From an uncultured Bacteroides sp. (lineage in GTDB: Bacteria > Bacteroidota > Bacteroidia > Bacteroidales > Bacteroidaceae): a stretch of 64,000 bases of DNA. Location of the stretch: positions 1 to 64,000 of the forward strand of contig UQVZ01000021.1 in assembly GCA_900544675.1 (NCBI GenBank), in the 5' to 3' direction. Under the pieces are notes generated by a model that searched no databases, was not told the DNA's origin, and saw nothing but the letters and a program-made list of their open reading frames with translations. Shown here one piece after another: positions 53,115 through 63,400 of this stretch. Both the position numbers and the translations under genes were made by a program. Each line of letters opens with the position of its first letter. Positions within the stretch are counted from its first letter, which is position 1.

Positions 53115-55187
53115 TTATTGGAGGTTGATGGTATAAGTCTTAATCATGCCGTTATAATCGAATTTCACAACTGCTTTGCTGTCTTTGCCTTCAGGTTGGG
53201 CGATTTCTATTTTTACGTTCGGGTTGTCCGATGAGGCGGTGAATGCCGGAACCGTGTTTGTATTGGCAGGAAGCGTATAAGTCGCTTCATATTGATCGTA
53301 TCCCGTATAACCGTTGGCGTTGGTCGAACGGACAGGTAGGGCAGGAAGTTCTACCTCCTGACCGTCTGCCTGAATGCTGACCGTCGGTACAACCGGGTAA
53401 ACTAAACTCTTTTCGTCTGCGCTGAATCCCAGTCCGCGAAGGATGCACAAGCATCCGTCGGCATCGCCTTCCGCAACCAAATAGAGAGCGTGCTTCTTGT
53501 CTAACGCCTTGACTGCATCGGTCACATCAATGGTGTATTTAGTTATTTCATTGGTGGTAGTCCCGGCAGGTATGGTGATTTCGCCAATCTTCTTGCCTTT
53601 CCATACTTCGTTGTTCCAAGGTCCGTCCAGCCAGACATTGATTTTGAATGCGGTTTCTGCCTGTGCGGTCAGGAAGAGGTTGAAATAGGTTTTGTCGTAT
53701 GCCTTGCTGCCTGCAAAAGGTTTCAGTCCTTTTTGTGCTTGCTCCAGCCCGCCGAATCCGAAATACTTGAATCCTACGATGTCGCCCTTGTTCATGTTAA
53801 CCGGCATGTTGTTGTCCCAAATGTCCCATGCGTCTTGCATTGCCTGACCGTTTGAGAGGTAGCAGGCATAACCGGCAGAATAATACTTATACGGGTCCAT
53901 ACCGAAAATCTGGAATCCTTCTGAGGTGACTTCGGCACCGGTGTATGTATCGCCGTTGGTCGCTTGGGCTTGCCAGATGCTGTCGGGCGCGTATGGGTCA
54001 TATCCATGAATGGTTACTTTGCCTCCTTCCGCAACGGGCTTTTCGTCCCATTGGATGGTAACGGGAGCTACCATGGCTTGGCGTGCAAATCCGAATCCGC
54101 GCGGAGGACGGTGATAGAATACATACCATTGACCGTTGACCTCCTGCAAACTGCCGTGGGTATTGTGTCCTGCATTGGTGGTCTGTAGTTTGCTCCCGTC
54201 TTCATTCAGCACTACGCCACGTGAGTCGACCAGTACGCCACCGCTACGCCACGGTCCTAACGGTGTGTCTCCGTATGCGTAACGCAGGGTGGAATTGGTG
54301 CTTCCCAAGCCATAATCGGGTCCCGAATAGCCGGAGAAAATCATGACATACTTGTTGCCTACTTGACGGATGGACGAGGCTTCGAAGAAGTTGAAGTCTT
54401 CGGGTTTCTGTCCGTCATAGAGAGCCGGATATTTTGTTCCTTTCGGGTCACGTATCTCGCCGTAGCGCAAGCTGGCGGGGATAAAATAAGGAATGATTTC
54501 TGTACCTGGTCGGGTAGAATACATGGTTTTCGGGTCCAGTTGGGTTGCAGAAGAGCGTTGGAATCCCCAGAAGCCGTAAGCACGGAAGCCTGTTTCGTAA
54601 TCAGGGTCATTCGGGTCGGTAACCGGTTCGACAAAAACAGAGGGGTCGAAACCAAAGATGCTTCCCGGCAATGTGCGGGTACCGTCTTCGGTCAGGTTGA
54701 CAGGTGTAAAGGGACCGTCGGGACGAGTACCTTTGCATACCATGGCTTCACGGTTTGCTCCACGGCTATGCGGATACAGGTAATAGACTTTGCTGCCGTC
54801 TTTCTGTGGTATTTCTACCAGGTCTGGAGCATACATGACATCCCATTGGTTTTCTATTGGGTAAGTGAATATCACTCCTTCGTCGCGCCAGTCGGTCAGG
54901 TCATCCACCGGAGCTGACCACATCCGGATATCTGCACCGCAATAGCTGTCGAAACGTGTGTCGTGCGAACCGACAATGTACACGCGGTACTTGCCCGGAT
55001 TATCAGGGTCTTCGAATACACGAGGTTCTCCGTCGGGTAAGTGTTCCCAAAGCGGGAGATAAGGATTGCCCGTACCTATTAATTGTAAATCGGGCGTTGT
55101 TTGGGTTTGTTGGTTTTGACAAGCCGTGTTGAGGCTTAAGCCGAATGCCAATGCAAAAGCGGCTTTCATAGGATAAGAATACTTCAT
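53115..55187 (-). CDS. Glycoside hydrolase family 43 lipoprotein with C-terminal beta domains
   Basis: The 690-residue protein has a lipobox (LNTAC). The five-bladed GH43 propeller shows the three expected acids: the base Asp in EPRVFEDPDNPGKYRVYIVGSHD, Asp in WDVMYAPDLVEI and the acid Glu in FNFFEASSIRQVG. After about residue 400 a carbohydrate-binding-like beta domain (YYSAGYACYLSNGQAMQDAW) and a C-terminal Ig-like segment follow. GH43 enzymes mostly remove arabinose, xylose or galactose; the specificity is not readable. It lies between the GH10-like and GH97 genes of the PUL. Confidence 0.88.
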   Translation of the reverse strand: MKYSYPMKAAFALAFGLSLNTACQNQQTQTTPDLQLIGTGNPYLPLWEHLPDGEPRVFEDPDNPGKYRVYIVGSHDTRFDSYCGADIRMWSAPVDDLTDWRDEGVIFTYPIENQWDVMYAPDLVEIPQKDGSKVYYLYPHSRGANREAMVCKGTRPDGPFTPVNLTEDGTRTLPGSIFGFDPSVFVEPVTDPNDPDYETGFRAYGFWGFQRSSATQLDPKTMYSTRPGTEIIPYFIPASLRYGEIRDPKGTKYPALYDGQKPEDFNFFEASSIRQVGNKYVMIFSGYSGPDYGLGSTNSTLRYAYGDTPLGPWRSGGVLVDSRGVVLNEDGSKLQTTNAGHNTHGSLQEVNGQWYVFYHRPPRGFGFARQAMVAPVTIQWDEKPVAEGGKVTIHGYDPYAPDSIWQAQATNGDTYTGAEVTSEGFQIFGMDPYKYYSAGYACYLSNGQAMQDAWDIWDNNMPVNMNKGDIVGFKYFGFGGLEQAQKGLKPFAGSKAYDKTYFNLFLTAQAETAFKINVWLDGPWNNEVWKGKKIGEITIPAGTTTNEITKYTIDVTDAVKALDKKHALYLVAEGDADGCLCILRGLGFSADEKSLVYPVVPTVSIQADGQEVELPALPVRSTNANGYTGYDQYEATYTLPANTNTVPAFTASSDNPNVKIEIAQPEGKDSKAVVKFDYNGMIKTYTINLQ

Positions 55188-55322
55188 GATGTTTTATTGT
55201 ATGATATGTTTTATGGATTGCGTTAACTTCGGTTTCGTAAAAACAAGCACAGAGAGCCTGAAGATAAAACCGGTGCTCTTCTGTGCTTGTCGATGTCATT
55301 TATATACCATTGAACAGTAAGC

Positions 55323-57527
55323 TTATTCTTGCTTCAGTCCGTTCACTACCCCTTCATATAGCAGGTTGCGGTCCCAGCCGGAAGTCCACGGGCAGAGTTT
55401 ATTGCCGGATGAAGATTCGTTCAATCCTGAGAGTGAAATGCCGTATTGGTTAGACACACCGATGATACGGCGATATTCCTGCATGATAAGCGACAGGTAT
55501 TTGCCGGCATTGATGCGGTCGTCGGTCGATACCTGACCTGCCTGGACAAGGCTGCCGTCGGCGTTTTCTACGCAAATACTTAAATCGGAAATGCGTACCG
55601 GCTTGCCGGTCTGTTGCAGGCGGGTGAAGAGGGCAGTAATTTCATCTTTGTTAGCAGCCTGAACAACGGCGTCTTTCGAGTAGACAGCATGGAGCAGGAT
55701 ATTGTAACCGTCGATAACCGTTTCTCCGTCTTCTTCATACGAGTCAACCAGGGTTGCCAGTTGGTCGGCTTTTGATGCCATGTCGTCGGCTTGTTCGAAG
55801 GTATTGCTGACGAAGAGCTGTACCGGTGCTTGTGCCGTATCGCGTGCCAACTCTACAGCCAGACGGGCAAAACCGGCATCGCCTCCCAAATATTCGCCGA
55901 AATTGAACGTATTGGCATCTTGATTCTGGCTGAGCGGTTCGCCGATGATGTTCCACATCGTAACGGCTTCACCTCCGGCACTCATCATGCCGCCAATCCA
56001 TGCGTTCATGTCAGCGGTCAGGATAGCCGCTTTTTCTTCATCGGTCTTTTCGACAATGGTATCATCCATCTTCCAGTACAGGGTGATGTTATCGATGTAA
56101 GCGTGCCATTCGGAAGAGCCGGAACCGATAGCCAGCGTAATTTCGGTCAAGTTTTCCATGCCTTCAGGTATAGGCATACCCCCTTCACCGAAAGGAATGT
56201 AAATCAGTCCGCGTCCCCAGGCATTGTCGGGGCAGCCAAACGCAGCAGGACCTGTGCCGCAGTTATAGGATACACCGTTGACAACAACCTGTACGCCGCC
56301 TCCGTATTTACCTTTACCGTCGATGAGGTACATATCCACCGCAATGCCGGTATAGTCTTTCAGCGTTCTGCCCGGCTGTAACTGGACAGTAAACTGCGGG
56401 AATGAATAACTGGCAAGACTGCTGGCCGTTCCTACATGAAGTACTTTTCCGCTTTCGCCCGTCGGGTCGTTTTCCACTACAGATGAACTGTTGCCCGTCA
56501 TTGGGTAAGTTTTTCCCAGCTCATCGCTTTCAAAGTCGATGATGGTAGTTCCTGTGCCTGCCACTTCGTAGTTCATGATGATGTTGTCCAGGTAATATTG
56601 TGCGCCGCTCGATTCCGAACCGATTTGCAGTTCGAATTCGGTCAATTCAGCCAGACTGGCAGGGAGCATGAAGCCGGGTGCCGTGGCATTGTTCATCTTG
56701 ATAACGGCTCCACGGTTCCATTGATTCGGTTTACAGCCGAGACCTTCCGCGTTGACTCCTACACCAAATTTCTGTCCGTTAATAAGCACTTGCATGCCCG
56801 AACCCCACAGACCGTCCTGATTGACGATGCGCATATCCAGTTCGATGCTGACGTAGTCGCCCAACTTGCGTCCCTCAGGTAATTTGACATTGAATTTAGG
56901 GAAGGAGTAAGCTGCCTTTTGCTCGTCGGTGCCTACGTGGAGCACTTTTTTATTAGCATCGTCTGGGTCCGTTTCAACAATAGCCGTACTGCCGTTACTC
57001 ATTTCATAGGCAGTGCCTAATTCATCCGACTCGAAGTTGAAAAGGACAGTGCGTCCTTTTTCCGGTTCGTAAGGGATGATGGTAGGTTCGAATTGCTCGG
57101 CATAGTAAGCCGCACGTTGTCCTTGATAGGAAGCGAGTGTTCCGCCATACAGGGTGACGCCTGCTGTTTGGGCAGCGTTCGCTATGGTGGTCATACCGCT
57201 GAAATCGTATACGCCTTGGTCGTCTGCTGATGTGGCAGGCATGTAGGTGCTGCCTATGTCCAGTCCGTCGAAATTGGTCAGCAGGGTACTGTAAGCTATT
57301 TCGTGTGCGGTAAAGTCGGTCGGAGCCATATTGGCAGCCAGCCGGAACGGTTCGTTCTCGGTACGGCTGATGTAAGACTTCAGCACATCGAAGGTTGCCA
57401 GGTATTCGCTGCCTGCTACCTCCTCGGGCTTTTCTACCTGAAGGTTGCATACGTATTCGTCTACGCAGGAAGTGGATAAGACTGCCAGCATAGCGAAACC
57501 TGTTAGCATAGTATGTATGTGTTTCAT
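55323..57527 (-). CDS. GH10-like lipoprotein split by two tandem CBMs, probably a glycan-binding protein
   Basis: The 734-residue lipoprotein (LSTSC) has a GH10-like first part (FRLAANMAPTDFT, then FDGLDIGSTYMP). Two homologous beta modules of about 150 residues follow; both begin NFESDELG or DFESDELG and end YLDNIIMNY or YIDNITLYW. A second GH10-like part comes last (AVTMWNIIGEP, IDGYNILLHAVYS, GKPVRISDLSICV). GH10 xylanases with CBMs inserted after beta-3 are known in Bacteroidetes. Here the nucleophile position reads SDLS instead of TELD and the acid/base motif is altered to IIGEP. I infer a non-catalytic surface glycan-binding protein. Confidence 0.72.
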   Translation of the reverse strand: MKHIHTMLTGFAMLAVLSTSCVDEYVCNLQVEKPEEVAGSEYLATFDVLKSYISRTENEPFRLAANMAPTDFTAHEIAYSTLLTNFDGLDIGSTYMPATSADDQGVYDFSGMTTIANAAQTAGVTLYGGTLASYQGQRAAYYAEQFEPTIIPYEPEKGRTVLFNFESDELGTAYEMSNGSTAIVETDPDDANKKVLHVGTDEQKAAYSFPKFNVKLPEGRKLGDYVSIELDMRIVNQDGLWGSGMQVLINGQKFGVGVNAEGLGCKPNQWNRGAVIKMNNATAPGFMLPASLAELTEFELQIGSESSGAQYYLDNIIMNYEVAGTGTTIIDFESDELGKTYPMTGNSSSVVENDPTGESGKVLHVGTASSLASYSFPQFTVQLQPGRTLKDYTGIAVDMYLIDGKGKYGGGVQVVVNGVSYNCGTGPAAFGCPDNAWGRGLIYIPFGEGGMPIPEGMENLTEITLAIGSGSSEWHAYIDNITLYWKMDDTIVEKTDEEKAAILTADMNAWIGGMMSAGGEAVTMWNIIGEPLSQNQDANTFNFGEYLGGDAGFARLAVELARDTAQAPVQLFVSNTFEQADDMASKADQLATLVDSYEEDGETVIDGYNILLHAVYSKDAVVQAANKDEITALFTRLQQTGKPVRISDLSICVENADGSLVQAGQVSTDDRINAGKYLSLIMQEYRRIIGVSNQYGISLSGLNESSSGNKLCPWTSGWDRNLLYEGVVNGLKQE

Positions 57528-57555
57528 GTTCTTTCTGTTTAAATGTTATACCATT

Positions 57556-58593
57556 TTATCTTCTTTCTACCTCGAATGTCTTGCCGCCTTGTACGCCACG
57601 AGTGCGGAGCACTAAGGTATCGGTGGTAGCGTATTGCATGTTCAGGTTCTCGAAATTTACCCGGTAATCCAGGTAGAGCGCGTCGCGGTCTTTGCCTCCC
57701 AGGCTGTTTTTCTCTCCGTCTTTCACAAACTTGCCGTTTCCTGTCACTGTGATGCCGTCGGTCATGCTGCTCAGGGTGCAGCTACCGTCGTCTGCAAAGC
57801 GCAGGTTGACATTGTAGTTGACCAGATTGCCTGCCTGGTCATGTGCAGAGAGTGCCAAGATGCTTCCAGTAAGATTTTGAGTCGTCATGTAAACCACTTC
57901 ATCGTCTTCGATGTACTGTTCGCCTCGATAGGTAGAAGTTGTCGTGCCGTTAGCTGTAATTTGGTCCATGCCGCGGCGCAAGTATTCGCCGTGCCATTCG
58001 TTGACGTACTTGATTGCGTAGAGCACATAGTTTTTCGGTTGCGTGGTCCAGTCTCCGGTATTGGTCAATGTCGGGTTTTCTACGGCGGCAGTCCCCTGCA
58101 GGATGGAGTCGGCTCCCTCTACATGGAGCATGCGTAAGGGAATGGCATAGTAGTTGCCTGTTGTCTTCTCGTCAGCAAAAAAAGCATCAGTCAGTTGCAC
58201 TTCTACACCTCCGCTGACCTGGCCTTCCGGAATGTTGATTTGATTGGAAGCCAATGTATAATAATTGCTGGGCATGGGAGTAACCGGCGTATCGGTACCC
58301 TGAAAGTAGAGCCGGTCGCACAGCGATTCGTCTACTTCGACATCGATAGTTACATTCCGGCGATTGGTATATCCTCCTCCCCACGCAGCTTTGATAGATA
58401 CTTTGTGCTCGTTGTCCATGGAGTTGTCCACGAATTCGTCTTCTCCCAGTTCCAAGGTACGTTCGGCAAACTGATTGGCGAAATACACCGTACTGTAGTC
58501 GAAATCGGCAAATTCATTCGTTCCGCTTTCGCAAGAAGCCATGGCACCCAAGAACAACGAAGCCATTCCTATATATAATAGATTCTTTTTCAT
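57556..58593 (-). CDS. DUF1735/DUF5627-like PUL lipoprotein
   Basis: The 345-residue lipoprotein (AMASC) has an N-terminal beta domain of the DUF1735 kind (DFDYSTVYFANQFAERTLELGED ... NYYTLASNQINIPEGQVSGGVEVQLTDAFF). The C-terminal beta domain is DUF5627-like (NYVLYAIKYVNEWHGEYLRRG). Such proteins sit downstream of SusD in many PULs and are presumed to bind glycan at the cell surface. The ATG at 58593 is preferred to the one at 58602. Confidence 0.8.
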   Translation of the reverse strand: MKKNLLYIGMASLFLGAMASCESGTNEFADFDYSTVYFANQFAERTLELGEDEFVDNSMDNEHKVSIKAAWGGGYTNRRNVTIDVEVDESLCDRLYFQGTDTPVTPMPSNYYTLASNQINIPEGQVSGGVEVQLTDAFFADEKTTGNYYAIPLRMLHVEGADSILQGTAAVENPTLTNTGDWTTQPKNYVLYAIKYVNEWHGEYLRRGMDQITANGTTTSTYRGEQYIEDDEVVYMTTQNLTGSILALSAHDQAGNLVNYNVNLRFADDGSCTLSSMTDGITVTGNGKFVKDGEKNSLGGKDRDALYLDYRVNFENLNMQYATTDTLVLRTRGVQGGKTFEVERR

Positions 58594-58634
58594 GTCAGTC
58601 ATCTTTCTTTTTTAATCATTAGGGTTATTGTCAA

Positions 58635-60389
58635 TTATTCCCATCCTTTGTTTTGTTCCAAATTACTGTACTTCAAGATTTCAGAGTTGGGAATAGGGTT
58701 GAAATACATATAGTCTTTATATGAGCGTTCTTCTACCAGAAAACGTTCATAGGTGTCTCCGTTTGGACGTAATCCGTAAACCGGTTCGTTCAGATTCAAT
58801 TCCCAGCGGCGTACGTCCCAAAAACGTACACTCTCGAAGCAAAGTTCCAGACGGCGTTCGTTACGAATCAGTTCGCGCATTTGGTTCTGGCTGCCGGCAC
58901 ATGTTTCCAGATACGGATCGTCATCGCCGCCTACACCTGCACGTTGACGGATGGCTTTAATTACATCGTAAGCCGAATAGCCGTGGCTGCCTGTACCTTT
59001 AGGTCCCCAGGCTTCGTTGGCGGCTTCTGCATAGTCTAAAAACATTTCCGTATAGCGGATGCGCGGTGTATAGTGGGTTTGCGTATTGCTGGCAGCTGGG
59101 TCGCAGCTTACGTCCCAGCGCAGACGTTTCTTCATGTAGTAACCGGTACGGGTAGAACGGTTTTCGGTTACATCGATAGCGTCTGTCCCACTTGCGGTAT
59201 TGATGGTTATGCCTTTTTCACTGATAGTGCTTCCGTTATGAAGTATGTATTTGTCTAAGCGCGGGTCACGGTTGGCATACGGGTTATTGGCATCGTAGCC
59301 GCTGTGTTGTGTGTCGCTGATGGGATAACCGTTAGCCATTGGGAAGGCATCTACCAGGTTTTGCGAAGGATTCATCCGTCCGGTGCCATACAGGCTCGGT
59401 GGGAATTGTTCGCTTTCCCATGTATTGTTGGCACTTCCCACATTGTCTCTCCATAAGATTTCGTTCGGGTTTATTCCGTCGCTGATGGTGTTGGTGATAG
59501 CCGGCGAGTAATATTCACCTCCGTCAGATGCCATACCGCTGATGCCGCCTTTGTAGTCAATCAGCTCGGCTGCCGCATCTGCAGCGTCTTGCCAAGTCGT
59601 AGCGTTGGTTGCATCTTGATAAAGCGGACTGGCTGCCATCAAGGCTAAACGGGCACGGAAAGCGCGAGCTACCAAGCCGTTGAACAAACCGCGTGCCTTG
59701 CTTCCCATGACGTTGTTGAATTTGCTGACGTCGGTTGTCAGGTCTTGGAATCTTTCCGGCACTGCACTTTCATCGTTGTATTCCAGCGGGAGCAATTCTT
59801 CTGCCCGCTGTAGGTCGCTGTTGATTTGGTCTACACATTCTTGAAACGATGCGCGAGGTAAATTGAAGTCGGCATCGGCAGGCATGTATTCCAGTATCAG
59901 AGGCACTCCTAATAGTTCACCATTGGTGCCGAACCCTGCATGGGTACGCATCAGATAGTAGTAGAACATGCCTCGAAGCCCGTAAGCTTCGCCTTCCAGA
60001 CGGTGGGCGAAGAGGGCGTTTTGTTCTTCATCGGTAGACCAGGTCACGTTTTCGGCATGTAGCAGGTACAGATGAATGTACTGGATGGCGTTATAGGAGT
60101 TGGTCCATTGGTTCAACGGATTGTATGAAGTATTGGTCCAGGCTCCCGTTGCCATTTGCAGGAACGTGTTGGTAGGTTCATTGGTTACGGCATCGTCTGT
60201 AGCATATTCGCTATTGTCGTAGTATCCTGGTATCTGGCTGTATACCGTATGCAGGATTCCGCGCATATACTCTTGGTCTCCGTACATTTGCTCTACCTCT
60301 TGGTGATTTTCAATAGCCGGTTCGAACAAGTCATCGCAGGCAGACAGCGTCAGGGCACTTGCTATGAATAATATCAGTTTCTTTTTCAT
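58635..60389 (-). CDS. SusD/RagB-family glycan-binding lipoprotein
   Basis: The 584-residue lipoprotein (TLSAC) is the surface lid that hands oligosaccharides to SusC. It has the TPR-bearing SusD fold: WTNSYNAIQYIHLYLLHAEN, EGEAYGLRGMFYYYLMRTHAGFG, LPRASFQECVDQINSDLQRAEELLP, and the late RYTEMFLDYAEAANEAWGPKG with MRELIRNERRLELCFESVRFWDVRRW. It follows susC with a 150-base gap that holds inverted repeats. Confidence 0.95.
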   Translation of the reverse strand: MKKKLILFIASALTLSACDDLFEPAIENHQEVEQMYGDQEYMRGILHTVYSQIPGYYDNSEYATDDAVTNEPTNTFLQMATGAWTNTSYNPLNQWTNSYNAIQYIHLYLLHAENVTWSTDEEQNALFAHRLEGEAYGLRGMFYYYLMRTHAGFGTNGELLGVPLILEYMPADADFNLPRASFQECVDQINSDLQRAEELLPLEYNDESAVPERFQDLTTDVSKFNNVMGSKARGLFNGLVARAFRARLALMAASPLYQDATNATTWQDAADAAAELIDYKGGISGMASDGGEYYSPAITNTISDGINPNEILWRDNVGSANNTWESEQFPPSLYGTGRMNPSQNLVDAFPMANGYPISDTQHSGYDANNPYANRDPRLDKYILHNGSTISEKGITINTASGTDAIDVTENRSTRTGYYMKKRLRWDVSCDPAASNTQTHYTPRIRYTEMFLDYAEAANEAWGPKGTGSHGYSAYDVIKAIRQRAGVGGDDDPYLETCAGSQNQMRELIRNERRLELCFESVRFWDVRRWELNLNEPVYGLRPNGDTYERFLVEERSYKDYMYFNPIPNSEILKYSNLEQNKGWE

Positions 60390-60400
60390 GATTTGTTTAT

Positions 60401-60538
60401 TTAGTTTATTAGTTGTAAGTTTTTAAGTTTGTCGGTTTCTAGTTTTTTAGTTTCCCGGTTTTTCAGTTATTTCAAGAGTAATTCATGAACTTAAAAACTC
60501 AAAAACTTAAGGACTCAATAACTCAAAAACTCAAAAGA
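60401..60538. repeat. Inverted AAGTTTTTAAGTTTG repeats between susC and susD
   Basis: The left part repeats TTAGTTT/AAGTTTTTAAGTTTG words. The right part (60487-60538) repeats the complementary AACTTAAAAACTC/AACTCAAAAACT words. Together they can fold into an imperfect hairpin just after the susC stop codon. A second set flanks susC at 63401-63649. Confidence 0.7.
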
Positions 60539-60539
60539 C

Positions 60540-63389
60540 TTAGAACGAAGCTTTAAAGCCGATATAATAAGCGCGGCAGTTGGGGAAGCCTGTACTCAGC
60601 TCCATGTGTTTCCGTTCTTTGGAGATGGTCAGCAGGCTGGTTCCGCCACAATATACGCTCAATCCTTTGACGAACCCTATTTTGCTGAACGGATTTTCGG
60701 GAAAATCGTATGTCAGCTGCACTTGGTTCAGGTTGAAATAATTGCGCTTGTACATCCAGAAGGTCGAGTTCTGGTAGTTATTCGTACCGTCGCCTGTGGT
60801 CAGACGCGGATAAGTAGCCACATCTTTTGTTTCTTCGGTCCAACGTCCCCATACCACTTCCGAGAACTTGCTTGTTCCGCGGTTCCAATAGTAAGAGCTG
60901 CTTTTCATGTCTACCGACCCGGTCTGTCCCGAACCCATGGCAAAGAGTGTGAGGTTCTTGTATTTCAGTGTCAGGTTCAGTCCGAACGAGAAGGGAGCGG
61001 CTGCCCAACCGTTTTTGCCCAGTTCCACTTGGTCTTTGCTGTCGATGACATTATCGCCGTTGATGTCTTTGTATTTCAAGTCACCGGGACGTACAGTACC
61101 GAATGTCTGGTCTGCATGGTTATCGATGTCTGCTTGGTCGTTGAAGAAGCCTTCGCAGATGTAGCCGTAGTACACGTCCAAAGGTCTGCCTGCACGGTAC
61201 TGGTAGCTTTCGTCATACACTTCGTCTCGAACCATGGCGGTAGAGGTAAATACCATGCCGTTGAATCCCAATCCCACTTCGAAGTCGCCGAACTTCTTAT
61301 TGGCTTGTACCGAAAAGTCAAAGCCGCTGCGCCGGTCTTCGTTATAGTTAATCCATGGCAGGAAGTTGTTGCCTGTCCCTACGTTGTACCACGACGGATA
61401 GATGGTGGATGTACCTTGCGTCAGCAATCCTTTGGTATCGTTGCGGAAATAGTTGGCATTGATGCGCAACAGCTTGTTGAATAAGGTGGCATCCAGTCCA
61501 ACACGGAATTCCTGACGGGTAATGAAGTCCAGGTCCGGATTGCTACCACGTATGGAAGTCGGAACCCAACCGCCTGCTGCTCCATCGTGCCATTGTACCC
61601 AGTGTCCTCCTCCGGTATCGGAACTTTTGGTGAAGGTGCCTTGATACATGTAGTAGCTTTCGATGTCCAGGTCCTGGTGCAGGTTGGCATACGAAGCGGT
61701 AATCATCAAATCGTCAATCCAGTCCGCATGGTCGGCTATGAAGTTCTCTTTGCTTAATCTCCAGCCCAAAGTGACGGATGGTGAAAAAGCGTTGCGGTTG
61801 CCTTCCGGCAGTTTGGCTGAATGGACAACCGAGCCGCTGAAGTCTACGTAATATTTGTGGTCGTAGTTGTAGGCGGCACGCAAGCCTAAATTGACGTTGC
61901 TGGTACGGTGATAGTCGCTGCTTTCGTGGTTTTCGTCGGCAGAACTTTGTGTCTGGTATCCCCAGCCCAGCAGGGTAGCCGATACGTTGTGATACTTGGC
62001 AAAGGTATTGTTGTAGTCAAACTGTGCACTAAATTGCATGGTTTGGTCATACGTTGACTTGCCTACGTATTCGGTCGGATCTTTTTTGTCGATGTTGTGC
62101 TGTTGCAGCGCGATAATCATGTCCTTGCCGTTTACATTTGCCCAAGTCGGTTCATATACGGCATAGGTCGCTTTGTAAGCTTCCGAATAATAAGAAGTAT
62201 AGTCCACGCTGTAGGCCGTTTTGAATGACAAACCTTTCAGGATAGAGCTTAAATCGGCTTGCAGGGCTACATCGAACATAAACATACGGGCTTTTTCTTT
62301 CACATAACCGGCTGCCAGCAAGTCGGCAAAGGGATTGGTCTGGTCGGTAGATGTACCGCCCAACAGGTATTTGCCGTCAATCAAGTGGTCACTGTTGTTG
62401 ATATAGCTTTGGATACTTTCCGAGTTGGGGTCCATCATATCGATAGGAAGCAGCGGAGAGAACCAGTTGGGGCGCAAGGTGCCGGCTGTGCTCCAGAAAC
62501 TGTCGGCATCCGTTCCTCGTCCTCTGTACTGATTGGTATAGACAACCGCCGCGTTGGTAGTGGCTTTCAGCCATGAAGCCAGTTGCATATCCACGTTACC
62601 ACGGACATTGAAGCGCAGGTCGTTGTTATTCTTTGCTTCGCCGTATTTCACCAGGTCGTTGTTATAGTCGATGCCGAAGTTCAGGTAATACTGCGTACGT
62701 TCGTTACCGCCCGACACTTCTCCTGTCACGTCTACATTATTATATACTTTCCGGATATAGTCCGAGCTGTAGAAGTCGATATCCGGATACCGGTAGGGAT
62801 TGGTGCCCATGGCGGTATGATAGATGGTAGAGGCATCGTAGCGTTCGGCGATACCGTCGTTGCGGCAGGCTTCGTTATAAAGCGTCATGTAGCAGTCTGC
62901 ATCCAGGTATTTAGGTAATGACTTGGGCACATAGATGTCGGTATTGGCACGCACGTCAATGCGCATCGGTCCTTCTTTTCCGCGTTTGGTTGTAATCAGA
63001 ATTACGCCTTTCGAGGCACGGCTTCCGTAAAGCACTACGGCTGCGGCATCTTTCATGACCGAAATGCTTTCTATTTCCGAGGCACGGACATTAGAGGCGT
63101 CGCGAGGTACACCGTCTACCAGAACCAAGGCTCCCTGTCCCCAGATGTTGCCGGTGTAACCGCCAATGTAGCTGTCCAGTCCAATCAGACTGTTCGAACT
63201 GTTCGCTTTTTTCAGCAATTCGGATGTATTGAACGTGGAGACAGCCTGTATCAGGTCTTCCCGTTCTCTGGTTCCGAAAGCTACGTTTACCAGGCTGTCC
63301 GTTGTTTCTTCTTGTGCCTGCAGTCCCGTCCAAGGGAAAAGGGCAAGTGCTGAAACCGCATAGCCTATATATAGATACTTTCTTTTCAT
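60540..63389 (-). CDS. SusC/RagA-family TonB-linked outer-membrane transporter
   Basis: The 949-residue protein has a signal peptide (GLQAQ), a plug domain (LIGLDSYIGGYTGNIWGQGALVLVDGVPRD, then EIESISVMKDAAAVVLYGSRASKGVILITTKRG) and a C-terminal barrel ending in Phe. The roughly 80-residue carboxypeptidase-regulatory-like domain that usually precedes the plug in SusC proteins is missing; only about 25 residues lie between the signal peptide and the plug. It imports oligosaccharides with the SusD encoded next. Confidence 0.95.
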   Translation of the reverse strand: MKRKYLYIGYAVSALALFPWTGLQAQEETTDSLVNVAFGTREREDLIQAVSTFNTSELLKKANSSNSLIGLDSYIGGYTGNIWGQGALVLVDGVPRDASNVRASEIESISVMKDAAAVVLYGSRASKGVILITTKRGKEGPMRIDVRANTDIYVPKSLPKYLDADCYMTLYNEACRNDGIAERYDASTIYHTAMGTNPYRYPDIDFYSSDYIRKVYNNVDVTGEVSGGNERTQYYLNFGIDYNNDLVKYGEAKNNNDLRFNVRGNVDMQLASWLKATTNAAVVYTNQYRGRGTDADSFWSTAGTLRPNWFSPLLPIDMMDPNSESIQSYINNSDHLIDGKYLLGGTSTDQTNPFADLLAAGYVKEKARMFMFDVALQADLSSILKGLSFKTAYSVDYTSYYSEAYKATYAVYEPTWANVNGKDMIIALQQHNIDKKDPTEYVGKSTYDQTMQFSAQFDYNNTFAKYHNVSATLLGWGYQTQSSADENHESSDYHRTSNVNLGLRAAYNYDHKYYVDFSGSVVHSAKLPEGNRNAFSPSVTLGWRLSKENFIADHADWIDDLMITASYANLHQDLDIESYYMYQGTFTKSSDTGGGHWVQWHDGAAGGWVPTSIRGSNPDLDFITRQEFRVGLDATLFNKLLRINANYFRNDTKGLLTQGTSTIYPSWYNVGTGNNFLPWINYNEDRRSGFDFSVQANKKFGDFEVGLGFNGMVFTSTAMVRDEVYDESYQYRAGRPLDVYYGYICEGFFNDQADIDNHADQTFGTVRPGDLKYKDINGDNVIDSKDQVELGKNGWAAAPFSFGLNLTLKYKNLTLFAMGSGQTGSVDMKSSSYYWNRGTSKFSEVVWGRWTEETKDVATYPRLTTGDGTNNYQNSTFWMYKRNYFNLNQVQLTYDFPENPFSKIGFVKGLSVYCGGTSLLTISKERKHMELSTGFPNCRAYYIGFKASF

Positions 63390-63400
63390 TGTCTGTTTCT

